From: Endocalyx cinctus
Taxonomy: Eukaryota > Ascomycota > Sordariomycetes > Amphisphaeriales > Apiosporaceae
Direction: 5' to 3'
NCBI GenBank assembly: GCA_001600455.1
Contig: BCKC01000006.1
Coordinates: 1,612,001-1,676,000, forward strand
DNA length: 64,000 nt
Below the pieces are notes generated by a model. The model searched no databases. It was not told the origin of the DNA and was given only the letters and a program-made list of their open reading frames with translations. How positions within the stretch are numbered: position 1 is the stretch's first letter; the number at the start of each line of letters is the position of its first letter. The position numbers were made by a program, and so were the translations under genes. Below, one piece after another: positions 21,608 to 31,885 of the stretch.

Positions 21608-23519
21608 ATGCCTGAACCGTATGCTCGCTTAAATGCCGGATTTTCTGGTGGTAATTCTCGTCCTCGCTTTCCGGCTTCGGGTAGTCAGGATGAAGTCCAT
21701 GGTTTGGGCAATCCCTCTACTCCTATACTAGATCACCTTAATCATGAACAGCAGATAAATGTTCCCACTTGGGCTGCTCTTGCACGACCCATCCGGTATG
21801 TTGCTCCCATATGGCTTTCGGTACAAATATTACTAATAGTCATGGTGAACTCTTCTACAGACCTTTTTCTATCAGAAAGATCGTCATGCTTATGGTAGTC
21901 TTTATCCTTGTTGGTAGTGTCTGGTTCCTTCAAGATCAAAACTCTAACGAGGCTAGCCACGACATGTCGCCTATCGATATTTACCTTCCTCCAATTGCTC
22001 ATGTTGTTGGTGATGTTGAAGATCCGTTGATGATAGATCCCCTACAGTGGCTCCGACACAATACTTTCCTGGATGTCGATCAATTCCCAGACTCATACGT
22101 AGAAGATCTCGTAGCAACTCGACCCAAGGCTGCCTTCATTGCTTTAGTCCGGAACTCGGAGGTTGAACAAATGGTCTTTGCCATGTCTCAGCTTGAGGCT
22201 CGATTTAATTCTCGGATCACCCATCGATATGATTGGATCTTCTTCAATGATCAAGAGTTCACTCAAGATTTCATCGATGCTACGTCTGCCGCGACGGTTT
22301 CCCATTGTGAGTTTGTTGTCATTCCTAGTGAGCATTGGAGTGTTCCATCTTGGATCGATATAACTCGGTTCGACGTCGGCCGCGAGTTCATGGGTGGCAT
22401 CGGTGTCGGCAAAGCCTGGATGCAGAGTTACCACCACATGTGCCGTTGGAATGCTGGTCTCTTCGCATTAGAGGCGGCCCTAGCAGACTATGATTTGTAC
22501 TGGAGAATTGAACCCGGAGTAAGTAACAGTTATTAAACTTTTACCCCTTTGAAACAGTACTTGCCATAGAGTTGAGAACAGGCAACTATTTTCCATATTT
22601 TCCACCTTGGGCTGACAAGCTCGATCAGGTTGAATTTAGCTGCGATATCAACTATGACGTATTCCGCTTCATGCGCGACAACGACATGACCTATGGGTTC
22701 AATATGGCCATCCTGGACGACGCCCGTTCATTTCCTTCGCTTTGGCACCAGACCAGAGGATTCATCAAGAAGCACGAAGAGCTCTTACATGAAAACGCCG
22801 ACCTTGAGTGGCTTCTCTATAAACCAACCGACACAGAAGATAACCAAGATTCTTTCTCGGATTCTGACAAAGATTCTTCCGAAGATAGTTGGGATGAGTT
22901 CGAGTATAATAACTGTCAGTTCTACTCGAACTTCGAAATCGGTTCCCTCAACTTCTTTCGCGACCAAGAACACCGAGCGTATTTCGATTATCTCGATCGA
23001 GCGGGCGGCTTCTACTATGAACGGTTCGGTGATGCTCCCGTCCACACCCTCAGCGTCAGCATGTTTGTTCCAAAAAAGAATATCTGGTTCTTTAGAGATA
23101 TTGGCTACGCACATGGTCTTTGCGCGCAATGCCCTCCCCATGAGTTGCAGACAACGACAAGTTTAGAATCTCAGCCTGTTCTAGAAGCTCGTGGCGAGCA
23201 GTCTTCTGGAATTTTACTGAACAATATTCACCGACACTTCGAAGCTCTCGCAGAAGATGTAGTAAGACGTCAGGGAATCCCCGGGCTCTCCTGCGGTTGC
23301 ACCGTCAGCGCTCTCGACAGTAATAATGCTAAGCTTGTACCATACGAATCAAAGCAGCGTAAGCCTACACATTCGTGCATTCGGCTCTTCCTCTCTGGCG
23401 ATTGGTTGGTCATGAAGCCAGACTGGAATAGAACCGAGGATATCGCGGCAGGCGGAGACGGCACTGGCGGCTATATTCTGGACGGTCGGGAAGGAAACCC
23501 TTCTTCAGCCCGCAATTGA
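21608..23519 (+). CDS. Family-15 alpha-1,2-mannosyltransferase (Kre2/Mnt1/Ktr type)
   Basis: Three exons, 21608..21795, 21861..22518 and 22629..23519, give 578 residues. The enzyme is expected to transfer mannose from GDP-mannose to O- and N-glycans in the Golgi lumen. Seen: a 69-residue cytosolic tail, one signal-anchor segment (about residues 70-87, type II topology), RPKAAFIALVRNSE at the start of the catalytic domain, RYDWIFFNDQEFT, YHHMCRWNAGLF, and WRIEPG (277-282), the EP motif that takes the place of a DxD. YSNFEIG follows, with Glu385 at the position of the proposed catalytic glutamate of Kre2. An acidic Asp/Ser insert (about 349-374) lies just before that motif. The C-terminal 100 residues after GYAHG include CGCTVSALD. 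Intron phases 2 and 0 close. Family is firm; which Ktr paralogue it is cannot be read. Confidence 0.9.
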
Positions 23520-24821
23520 AGAGACTAGAAAGCGTTTCTCATTCGAAACGACTCTTGGTTGCCAAGTTGGAGGTCGAACATCGGCAACGCAAGCAAGTCC
23601 TTGCCGTATCCAGCGAAGATTAAGTGCACCTTGTATTTTGGGGCATCTAAAGGTAACGGACTTGAAAGAATAAGATATGAATCCTCAGAGGTCCATCAAT
23701 AGCTTTCTTGCCCTCCTGTAGACATCACAATAGAAACAGAAAACATGCCTTTCAATATCTTCATGAAATGGCTATATTTACTTCTCGTAAAAGCAGAAGA
23801 AACAGGCATGATGAGAGGCATAAAATGAACAACCCATATTTTTATTTCATACTGAGAAATGAGTCACACGAGACTCTTCTTATGAGGGCTACGGATTGTA
23901 GAATAAATTTGATCACATTATCAAATTTAGGTTTAACTTCACAGTGTTTGAAAGAGCCTACTTTACGAACGGGTTGGTATAAACTACTGATATTGCGAGA
24001 TGGGCTGTACTCACAATTAGCGACACCTACTTAATAGTTACCCTTATATCTATCTTATATATTGTCACACTTGATTACTATACTCAGCTTTCAAGAAGAC
24101 TCAAAGGAGACGAGTGCACGCCGCATATAAATAAGATTTTCGTGCTAAGCTGCCATAGTGTCAACAACGTCGTATTAAAGAGTAGTATAGATAATCGTAA
24201 TATTACCTATTATGGAAGCTAATTGGGGAGTGATATAATATCATCTACAAATCATGAAGGTTAGAATATTATATGTGATGGGTAAGACCGAGGTATTCTC
24301 GTGATTGACGAATCAAATTTTGGCAGGACGTAAACCCTGTTACCCCAGATCCATTGAACCTATCATCACGTACTCTTCTCCTTGTGAATCATGGGGAACT
24401 CCAGGGATCCCCGGTATACCCCAACGTCATCTCAACTCCAGAAAGGAAACGCTCTCCGAGAGCGATCCAACTCCAACCATCTCTTATTCACCATTACCCC
24501 CGCATTGATCTGCTATAACCTACCTCGGCGTAACATTTTGTAAAAACCAGTCACAAAAGAAGGTGGAGGTAAAGAATGGGGAAGTGTGATTGTGATCACA
24601 TTGATGAGCAAAGTCCTGGCTTGAGATGGGCAAAAAAAAAGTAGAACTTGTTGAATCTTTTTATTTTATTTTATTTTATTACCCTTCACTATAGTACACT
24701 TCTTCCCCTCTCTTGATAACATTGAAGTATTTTCAGTCAATGTAAAATAAAACAAAATAAAACAAATAACCAAATCAAGCACCTTTACCGTAATTCTACG
24801 AAATTGATAATACGAACAAAT
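23520..24821. other. Intergenic region
   Basis: AT-rich spacer with no supportable gene. A TTTTATTTTATTTTATT run at about 24658-24680 and AAAATAAAACA repeats at 24742-24768 lie in the probable promoter of the next gene. Confidence 0.6.
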
Positions 24822-25547
24822 ATGCACGTCAAAAACATCTTGTCTCTCCTCACCGCGAGTAGCGGTTTGTTTTACTCACTCGCCACCGCATCCCTATTTG
24901 CGCCCGCGCCCGAGCCCGCGGGAGCGGTCCGGGCCGTGAAGCCGCGACAGACGGACCAGAGCCTGCTCTCGGCGCTCCTAGAGCTCGCGGACGAGTTCAA
25001 GCTGCAGGCCTGCGTCCCGGGGGCGCTCCCGCTCGTGACGCAGCTGCCGCCGATTCCCAAGGGGTTCGTGGGCGCGGACCTGATCAACCAGGCCCTGAGC
25101 CAGACGACGCTGGCCCTGTCCGACGTCTGCGATTTCAGCATCACGGGCACCATCGGCGAGACCTTCACCACTTACCTGCCAACCTGGTACAGCTGGTACC
25201 GCGAGCACTCGTCCACCATCGCCAAGATCATCACCGCTTGCCCTTCCGCTACGAACTTGGTCTCGACCGTGGAGGCTTTCGAGTCTTGTCCCCAAGTACC
25301 CACCACCACGCCCGCTGCTACCGACTCGGGAAGTATGACTATCCAGACGGATACTTCGATAACTTCCAGTTCGAGTACCGCTGGCGCGACGGATACGGAT
25401 ACGGGTCTCAGTATCCAGACACCTGGTCTGTCGACGGCTGCGGATACGTCTACTACGGTCTTGGATGGCGGGGCGCCGAGGGAGACGGGCCTTATCGCTA
25501 CTGCGTTGGCAGCTGCTGGGTTTATGGGTATGGTGGCGGCGCTATGA
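24822..25547 (+). CDS. Secreted, probably GPI-anchored cell-surface protein
   Basis: A single exon of 241 residues. I place the start at the first in-frame ATG, 24822. Seen: a signal peptide (MHVKNILSLLTASSGLFYSLATA, about residues 1-23), a Pro/Ala-rich linker with KPRQ that may be a Kex2-like dibasic site, a folded domain (about 45-155) with conserved-looking cysteines (ACVPG, VCDFS, ITACPS, FESCPQ), then a Ser/Thr-rich stalk (about 160-225) and a hydrophobic C-terminus (ATALAAAGFMGMVAAL). That tail and the small residues before it fit GPI anchoring. The domain resembles a fungal cell-surface family of unknown function; I do not place it in a named family with confidence. The middle of the gene is unusually GC-rich compared with its AT-rich flanks. 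Confidence 0.72.
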   Translation: MHVKNILSLLTASSGLFYSLATASLFAPAPEPAGAVRAVKPRQTDQSLLSALLELADEFKLQACVPGALPLVTQLPPIPKGFVGADLINQALSQTTLALSDVCDFSITGTIGETFTTYLPTWYSWYREHSSTIAKIITACPSATNLVSTVEAFESCPQVPTTTPAATDSGSMTIQTDTSITSSSSTAGATDTDTGLSIQTPGLSTAADTSTTVLDGGAPRETGLIATALAAAGFMGMVAAL

Positions 25548-26036
25548 GAAAAAAATAATAGGGTTTTCCTTCATTGGATTTTCGAGAGATAGTAGTGGTA
25601 GCATAAGGGTTATATAATTATGCATCAAACCCTTTTTGGGTCTTGTCGAGTCTCTATGGCTACTTTTCCCCCTTTTATTACCGGGCATAAATAATTAATT
25701 GGATTCCGGACAATAGTTAGCTTGTATAAAGCGTTTTTTTAGAATGATCGGGGCTGTGTGTAAGCCAAACAAGAAATTCACTTTTCCGATTTACTCATGT
25801 TTTCTAAAGCTTCTTCGGTGGGCGCACCCAAAAATTGATACTGATATTAAGAAAATTTCATTATAAGTAGGAAAATTCAAGCATAGATAAATTTACATAA
25901 ATTTATCAGCAAGACTTAATCAAGTGCTGTAAGCAAATCGGTGTCTATCGGAGTGAGGGTAGGCCGCACGATACCCGCTAGTTAAGGGTGGGGCTCAATA
26001 ACACATTGGTTCCTGGAAAATATATGGGAGGGAGAC

Positions 26037-26086
26037 CACACACTCACACACTCACACACTCACGCATATATATATATATATATATA
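26037..26086. repeat. Compound CACACT and (AT)n microsatellite
   Basis: Three to four ACACACTC units followed directly by about ten AT units. Confidence 0.92.
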
Positions 26087-26273
26087 TCGTAATAATACAC
26101 TAACACCAGGGTAGCTGGTGGTTAGCTGGCACCAAACAAATGCCATCAAACTTGTACACGCCTGCCGATGAAGGTTATAACAGAATTTATAGTGCATTTG
26201 GTTCCAGTAAATATCGTAATCTTTATCAGTATTCTGTTCATTCTTGTTGTTCTTCTCAAGTTCAAGAGATTTC

Positions 26274-26325
26274 CGTACGATTAGGAGATATTCCCCTCAA
26301 GGGGGAATATCACCTGACTCGTACG
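26274..26325. repeat. Long imperfect hairpin
   Basis: Outer arms CGTACGA (26274-26280) and TCGTACG (26319-26325) pair perfectly. Inner arms GATATTCCCC (26287-26296) and GGGGAATATC (26302-26311) pair perfectly around a 5-nt TCAAG loop. AGG (26283-26285) can pair with CCT (26313-26315) between them. That is about 20 base pairs in 52 nt. Confidence 0.85.
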
Positions 26326-27591
26326 CACTATACTAAGTTCCAAGGTTAGCTGTGCGATAGTATGATTAGTACATATTACCAGTATTCCAACAACTACAAA
26401 CCATAGGCCACGTCACTAGAATATAGCTTGATACACTATGCACATTTTGTGTTTGATATGCCTGAGTCTCTTGGGCTGTATCACGTAGTCGAGTACAGTC
26501 AATGAAATGCTTCAAAACTTCTAATTATGACTTCTTTTAACTTTGACTCAACTGAAAACTTTTGTTCCACTGTAGTATGCAACCTCACTTCCTGCCCACT
26601 TCGATTTGTTCTTCTTTCCCATAATCTTGTTTGAGTTATAAAAATTAAAGCACGTATAAGCTGTCTGCCTTGACGGCATATATATATACTTAAGAAGATA
26701 CAAGGTCGTCGTGAATTTGAGACTTTGATATAGGATGATAAACTAGACTGGCAGTCTACGCTCCCGATTTACAAATTAGTCTTAAGTAGATAATTACTGC
26801 AGGATCATCTTGAAATATAATATATCAGTAATGATAACGTGACAGTGCTGATTGCTACTTCGTGTACACTTCGGATGCCGCTTGTATCACCAGAATTCCC
26901 ATGCTCTGATTCACCCCATATGTTAGCCTCTCTATTCCACTTACAAGCTATCTCTTATTTGATTTTAGCTATGACACAGAGGAAGACAAATCATCCCGAG
27001 TGAGAATTAACAAGGACTTATGGGTTATAAACCATACTGTCTTGCTTTATCAGAGAATACTGTTCATGTCTCAAACTGAATAACCCAATGACTGTTTCGT
27101 AAGAGCGGAAATCTGCTGCGGATGAAGTATCACCACCGCAAAACTCTTGAAAACTTGAGATGAAGTTACGCGGAAAGTTAATGACAGAAAAATTCATCAT
27201 ATAATTCCACTATGATCTGTTTTGTATGGCCGACTCTAATGTAATTGTAGAATATGGCTATGAATCTGTTGATGCACGGGAAATACTCATTGTTATTGTA
27301 TTCTATTCTGATGCTATTCACAAAATATCTTACGTATATATAGGGTCACCGAGGAGTAATCTCTCGGTCTCCTTGATTTACCAAACCATCAACTTCGACA
27401 CCCAAATCGTTTTCGATTAAACCCTACTTGAGACATATTTGATAGCCTTCTTATCAATCCCGGAACGTTCCTACCTACTCCTTATGAAATTGAGCAAAAC
27501 ATCAATTTTGACTCTCGACTTTTTTCTATATACGACAGCTCAGCTCAGAAAACTACCGTATACACTTGATATCACAATATAATCCACCAAG

Positions 27592-27795
27592 ATGTGCGAG
27601 ACCTTCCAAGCTGTTTACGAGGACTGTGCTCATTGGGACACGGTAACTACGCCATGCAAGAACCCCGGCGGCAAGGGTTGTAAAAAAATCATTACTCCCC
27701 CCAGGAGGCTATATGGATCGTGTGGGCAATCTTTTTGTGACCGGCCGGATGCTTGGGCCGAAGCTCAGATGAAATCTAAGGCTGACGCTAGTTGA
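27592..27795 (+). CDS. Small Cys-rich hypothetical protein
   Basis: A single exon of 67 residues beginning MCETFQAVYEDCAHW. Seen: cysteines at 2, 12, 22, 30, 44 and 49, no signal peptide, and a C-terminal helix (DAWAEAQMKSKAD). The even cysteine spacing, and a coding composition that is GC-richer than its surroundings, support a real gene. The ATG follows a CACCAAG context. It shares the Met-Cys start and Cys-rich layout with the protein at 13346, but not enough sequence for me to claim a family. No function can be assigned. A solo LTR begins 193 bp downstream. Confidence 0.6.
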   Translation: MCETFQAVYEDCAHWDTVTTPCKNPGGKGCKKIITPPRRLYGSCGQSFCDRPDAWAEAQMKSKADAS

Positions 27796-27988
27796 TATTT
27801 ATACGACGGTCGAGATCAACTGCGGGATTGGCGGGCAAGACTTTACGAAGGGACGATGGCAGAGTAGCAAATGGTTAGAGCTAATACTAAATTGATATTA
27901 TAGTTATAGTCATTACTCGGGAGATTGATTAGTTTGGCTATTTATTTATTCGCGGAGAACACATGAATTTGACGAAACCCACTTTCTC

Positions 27989-28222
27989 TGTCAGGGTCTT
28001 AGGTATCACGGGGGCTACGGTCCGTGTCTGCGGCTACCCTCCGGGTAGCCCGAGCAGGGTACGCCTATATAAGGGAGGACTTCCACCCCGAATAGATAGA
28101 ATAGAAGATCAAGAATCAATATAATAATTATTCGACTCTTAAACTACAACCCTGTCTCAGTGCTAAGCTCTGTCTACGTAACTGCGCTGTCCTACACTCC
28201 AACGTACTCCCATTCTCTTACA
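27989..28222 (+). mobile_element. Solo LTR with TTCTC target-site duplication
   Basis: A 234-bp element starting TGTCAGGG and ending CTCTTACA (TGT...ACA termini), flanked on both sides by the 5-bp direct repeat TTCTC (27984-27988 and 28223-28227). Inside are a TATATAA box at 28066-28072 and a perfect 8-bp stem GGCTACCC/GGGTAGCC at 28032-28050. No internal gag/pol sequence is next to it, so it reads as the product of LTR-LTR recombination. The TATA placement and size suggest a copia- or gypsy-class retrotransposon; the class is inferred. The 3' flank is CT-rich, which slightly weakens the duplication. Confidence 0.72.
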
Positions 28223-28965
28223 TTCTCTCTACTATTAATGAAAATGCTTTACATGCTGATAAACTCCGTTCAATAAATAGCAAGTAATGATGGCCACCGC
28301 CTTTTGTGCCGATGAAGTGCAATTAGCGGTATAATAATACAAGATTGTTGTAACAGAAACCTCCTCAATATAGAAGAAGCCAATGGCATTAAATCGGACC
28401 AGTATGAGAAAGAAACACGAAATTAGTTCAGATGATAAATTTTATGTGTTTGGTGCAAGGCTATCAAGGGCATGTTGTTCAAACTACCTAGGTATTTGTC
28501 TCGGGAGTGCGCGCCATTTCTGATAGTTGTTCCTAGGGAAAAACTTCGGCGTATAGGATCTTTGGCTGGGACCTTAATATCCTCAATGCCGGGTACATCA
28601 TTCATCTATTATTAATAATGATATCGAAAGATTGCACTGTTATGCGTAGATAAACAATACTGGACATACCCGATATATTCTTTAATGACAAAGACTAATT
28701 GCACCCTTATATCTTCTGGTTTACATATCGGCCCCACCCGTATAACAAATAGGTGCCCCCGGCTCGAGGCAAGAGGTATAGTAGAATAGCTATAAATTGG
28801 AGCTGCTTTCGTGTTCCGCAAAGAATAATTAGATGATGTCCAGTTAGCTAGCTGTCTACTTTATCAATTAATTACGTCGCCAGTACCGCAACTATTTGGA
28901 ATAAATATCTTTCTCGGGTCCGATTTAATGTAGGTCCTCCATAACAACCTTTGGCTAAGTCATGT
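28223..28965. other. Spacer between two solo LTRs
   Basis: AT-rich 743 bp. It contains no retrotransposon open frame and no motif I recognise. Confidence 0.55.
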
Positions 28966-29174
28966 TGTTGATTATTAGTAGCTAGCTGAAGTATAAGCCA
29001 CACCAGCCACATCACCAGCCACAGGCTGGTGTATGTGGCCAGTGCGGAGCTGGCCTGTGCGCCAGCTCACTTACACTCGAAATAATTCTGACTAGCAGAA
29101 TTATTTCACAACATCAACAACAATAATAACTTCATTTTTCAGAACAGTAAAAATCTTACGATTTTAACCCAACA
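28966..29174. mobile_element. Solo LTR with CATGT target-site duplication
   Basis: A 209-bp element starting TGTTGATTA and ending TTAACCCAACA. The termini TGTTG and CAACA are exact 5-bp inverted repeats. It is flanked by the exact 5-bp direct repeat CATGT at 28961-28965 and 29175-29179. It contains a hairpin-rich core: CACCAGCC/GGCTGGTG, AGCTGG/CCAGCT and AAATAATTCTG/CAGAATTATTT. Its sequence differs from the LTR at 27989, so it comes from another family or a far diverged copy. No internal retrotransposon sequence remains. Confidence 0.8.
29080..29106. repeat. Perfect 11-bp stem hairpin inside the second solo LTR
   Basis: AAATAATTCTG (29080-29090), loop ACTAG, then CAGAATTATTT (29096-29106), fully complementary. 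Confidence 0.95.
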
Positions 29175-30006
29175 CATGTTCTTAGTGAATGGGGACTAGA
29201 AAATTGATCATATTATTACTGTCATACCAACTTATAGTTGATTCTGCATTACGTTGATATAACATCAAATGCCCCCTTGTCGTTTCGTCATCACCGTCGA
29301 GAATGATCTTAATCCTTTCCTTCGTGTAGAGTATGCGGTTACCTGCAACTAGTGTCACACAGTCACTTCGGCGATATTAGCGAGTTACTTTATTAAAACC
29401 AACACTCTTGTTATAGGTTTCTGAACTTCGAAAGTCAAAGAGTACTTAGCTTAGATAATGAATGAAACGTGGTTGGCGTTTAAGGTGATTAACCGAAGCT
29501 GGGCGGGTAAAAAATATCCACTATTTAAATAGCACTATTGTTGGTAGTACGGCTTTGATGCTTCATTGGAGATTAATTTAGACGCCAACTAAGCGTGATA
29601 TTCTATCCGCCAATAGGTTGCATCGCCGAAGAGCTCAACTACTTGTTACTGATTACAGTGCCAGCCTGCCAGCCTGCCAGCGTCTTGTCACCACGGTAGA
29701 CTCCAATAGATCAATCACGAACCTGCCCTCGAGGATTTCATTCATCACAGTGTCAGGCGTGAAGGGCATGCTCTAGCTATATCAACATTCAAGCACGTAC
29801 CATTTTCTAATTCGACAAAATCGACCTTGGAAACTAACTACATGAAGTCACCGTACTACACATTTCAATTTCATAGTGAGTCTCAGCGTGGCAGATAGAT
29901 TTATCAGTATTGTATTTTTTTTTTTTTTTTAATTCAATCGATTTATTTTCATTACTGGAATTACAGGGCCGATTTTCGGCACTCCCGACGTACGAAAGAA
30001 GACAAG
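29175..30006. other. Intergenic region downstream of the SUR7-type gene
   Basis: AT-rich spacer with a small CAGCCTGC tandem at about 29662-29683. The last 150 bases are the probable 3' UTR of the minus-strand gene and include a T15 run. Confidence 0.6.
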
Positions 30007-30849
30007 TTATGCTTCGAGTCCCATCAACTCTTCTTTTTCGTGAATGGCCTGCTTCTCTCCCATCATCGGCGTCTTTTCTTCTTCTAAACACTCGAGTGGC
30101 TCGTAATAGACGATAGCAGTAACCTGCTCGGCCGCCTCGGGGTCCTTGGCGTATCGGTGCTTCGCCCCGAGCGCGGTGAAGAAGCATACGGTGGAAGCGG
30201 CGAACTGGCAGGCAAACGCGACGATGGAGGCGTAAGTCACGAGACCCCAGGTCGTGGTCGAGGGCAGGATCCCGCCGACCTGACCGTCCGACAGCTCCGA
30301 GATGAGGTCGAGATCGACGATGGCGGCCATCATGGTGACGAAGTGCGCTATCGTCGAGGCGACGAGGACGCATACAAAGTTGGACGCTTGCACTCCGTCG
30401 ACCAACATCACCGGGGAGATCACCAGGGCCACCATGGTTAAGGTAAGCGAGAGAGGGTTCAGCACGCTGAGGATGCGGGCGCCGTAGAGAGAGTCCGAAT
30501 CCACATTTTCGACGTCGTACCCTAGTAGATATCCCGTGCATTTGGATGATATGACCTTCTCGCTGTGTCACGACACGTTAGAATCACTTGCCTAGAAACG
30601 TCTTGGATAGTTTGGAAGGTGGGGTTTTGCATACGTCAGGAAATCCCGGCTAGCCTCGCAATAGCCGAGGGAGTTGAACCATATTGTCGTCACGTCATCT
30701 TCGGCATTCTTAGGAGCTATCGTCGCCCTCGCCAAGTAGACGTACGTCGAAGGCGGTAATATAGTCAAGCAGAGAAGGAAAGACGCTACACCGAGGAGTA
30801 CGGGGACCATATAGCGAGGGTCCTTTGGTAGTAAACTGAAGCGAGACAT
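30007..30849 (-). CDS. SUR7/PalI-family four-pass plasma-membrane protein
   Basis: Two exons, 30849..30635 and 30562..30007, encode 256 residues. The donor is GTATGC and the acceptor GACACAG, joining in phase 2 (FLT|EKV). Seen: TM1 at about 13-33, an extracellular loop of about 70 residues with NSLGYCE and KCTGY (the paired cysteines of this claudin-like fold), TM2 at 105-126, TM3 at 134-154 and TM4 at 177-203, then a charged cytosolic tail rich in Glu. Relatives such as Sur7 mark eisosome membrane patches, and PalI/Rim9 act in pH signalling; which subfamily this is cannot be decided. Upstream on the coding strand lies a long purine-rich leader. Gene structure is well supported, family good. 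Confidence 0.8.
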
Positions 30850-31855
30850 TTTTTTAACTTGTTTTTTTTTTTTCTTCTTCTTTTTCTTTCTCTTTCTTTT
30901 AATCGCAGGCGATTTTTAGTTAGGTAATAATGGGGATTAATACAACTATGTATGTCGGTCTTATATTTCTTTGTTGCCGATAGTTGAGTATCGAAGTAAT
31001 TAGCTTTAGCTTCCAGAGCAGTCGAAGTGAATTAATTGGCGAATAGGTATGAGTGAGAGTAGATGGTTATAGGGGGGAAGAGGAAAGGAGAGAAAAGAGA
31101 GTAGGTGAGTTGAACGAATGAATAAATCAAAGGAAGGGCTGATAGAAGTATTTTAAAAAAGAAAAGATATGGGTGACTTTTCTTCTTTTTCTTTTTTTCC
31201 TAATGTACTCCTTTCCGAGCAAACAACCAACTTTTTTTTTTCTCTCCTTTACCCTTATCGAATAATCTATTCATCCGTGATCCTACTCGGTAAATTGGTA
31301 CCTAAGACTTGACTCGTACATACAAAAAAGAGGGGGATATAGGGATATGATTTGACTGATTAGCTGGGGAGTCTCTCGCCGGGGAGCTGGGGTGGTAGAC
31401 TGCTGGGGAGCACCATGCTGTCATGGTGTTTGGCTGAAACGAGAGAAGGAATATTAGCGCAGAGATCAGCGGTGGCACAGATGCAAGGCACGCGTAAACC
31501 AACTGAACTAAGCTATTAGTATACTAGTATATCGACCGATTTGATCAGTTCCACAAGTACTTGTCACTTCTAGGCGTACGCATATGTATGTCTTATACTC
31601 TCTGATACCCTATCGTGGCATTCTAAGCGAAGCCGGATAGCTCCCGAAATCCTTAATGTGCACTAACGAAATGCACCGCAGTACAGTATCGGTTTATACG
31701 TAAGTAGGCTGACTGCATTTGGTTCGTACAGTACTATCTAACGGATATCAAAATAATTTCAAAGTATCCATACTCCGTATTACAGCAATATTTAGTGGTA
31801 ATTATATCGAATACAGTTCGAATCTGCTATGATAAATACAGTATATACACTGTAT

Positions 31856-31885
31856 TTTCTAATTTCTAATTTCTAATTTCTAATT
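31856..31885. repeat. TTTCTAA heptanucleotide repeat
   Basis: Four consecutive 7-bp units TTTCTAA. Confidence 0.92.

Larger units (their letters stand above)
25548..27591. other. Intergenic region
   Basis: AT-rich 2-kb spacer. It contains a CA/TA microsatellite (26037-26086) and a long hairpin (26274-26325). No supportable gene. Confidence 0.6.

Noticed and set aside
26140..26349. 69-codon plus-strand open frame
   Set aside because: It spans the long hairpin, which explains part of its openness, and shows no domain.
28836..28952. Possible third LTR fragment (TGTCC...AACA)
   Set aside because: No target-site duplication and no internal promoter-like features.
29177..29269. Possible LTR from TGTTC to ATAACA next to the second solo LTR
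   Set aside because: Flanking 5-mers differ (ACACA and TCAAA), so there is no duplication to support it.
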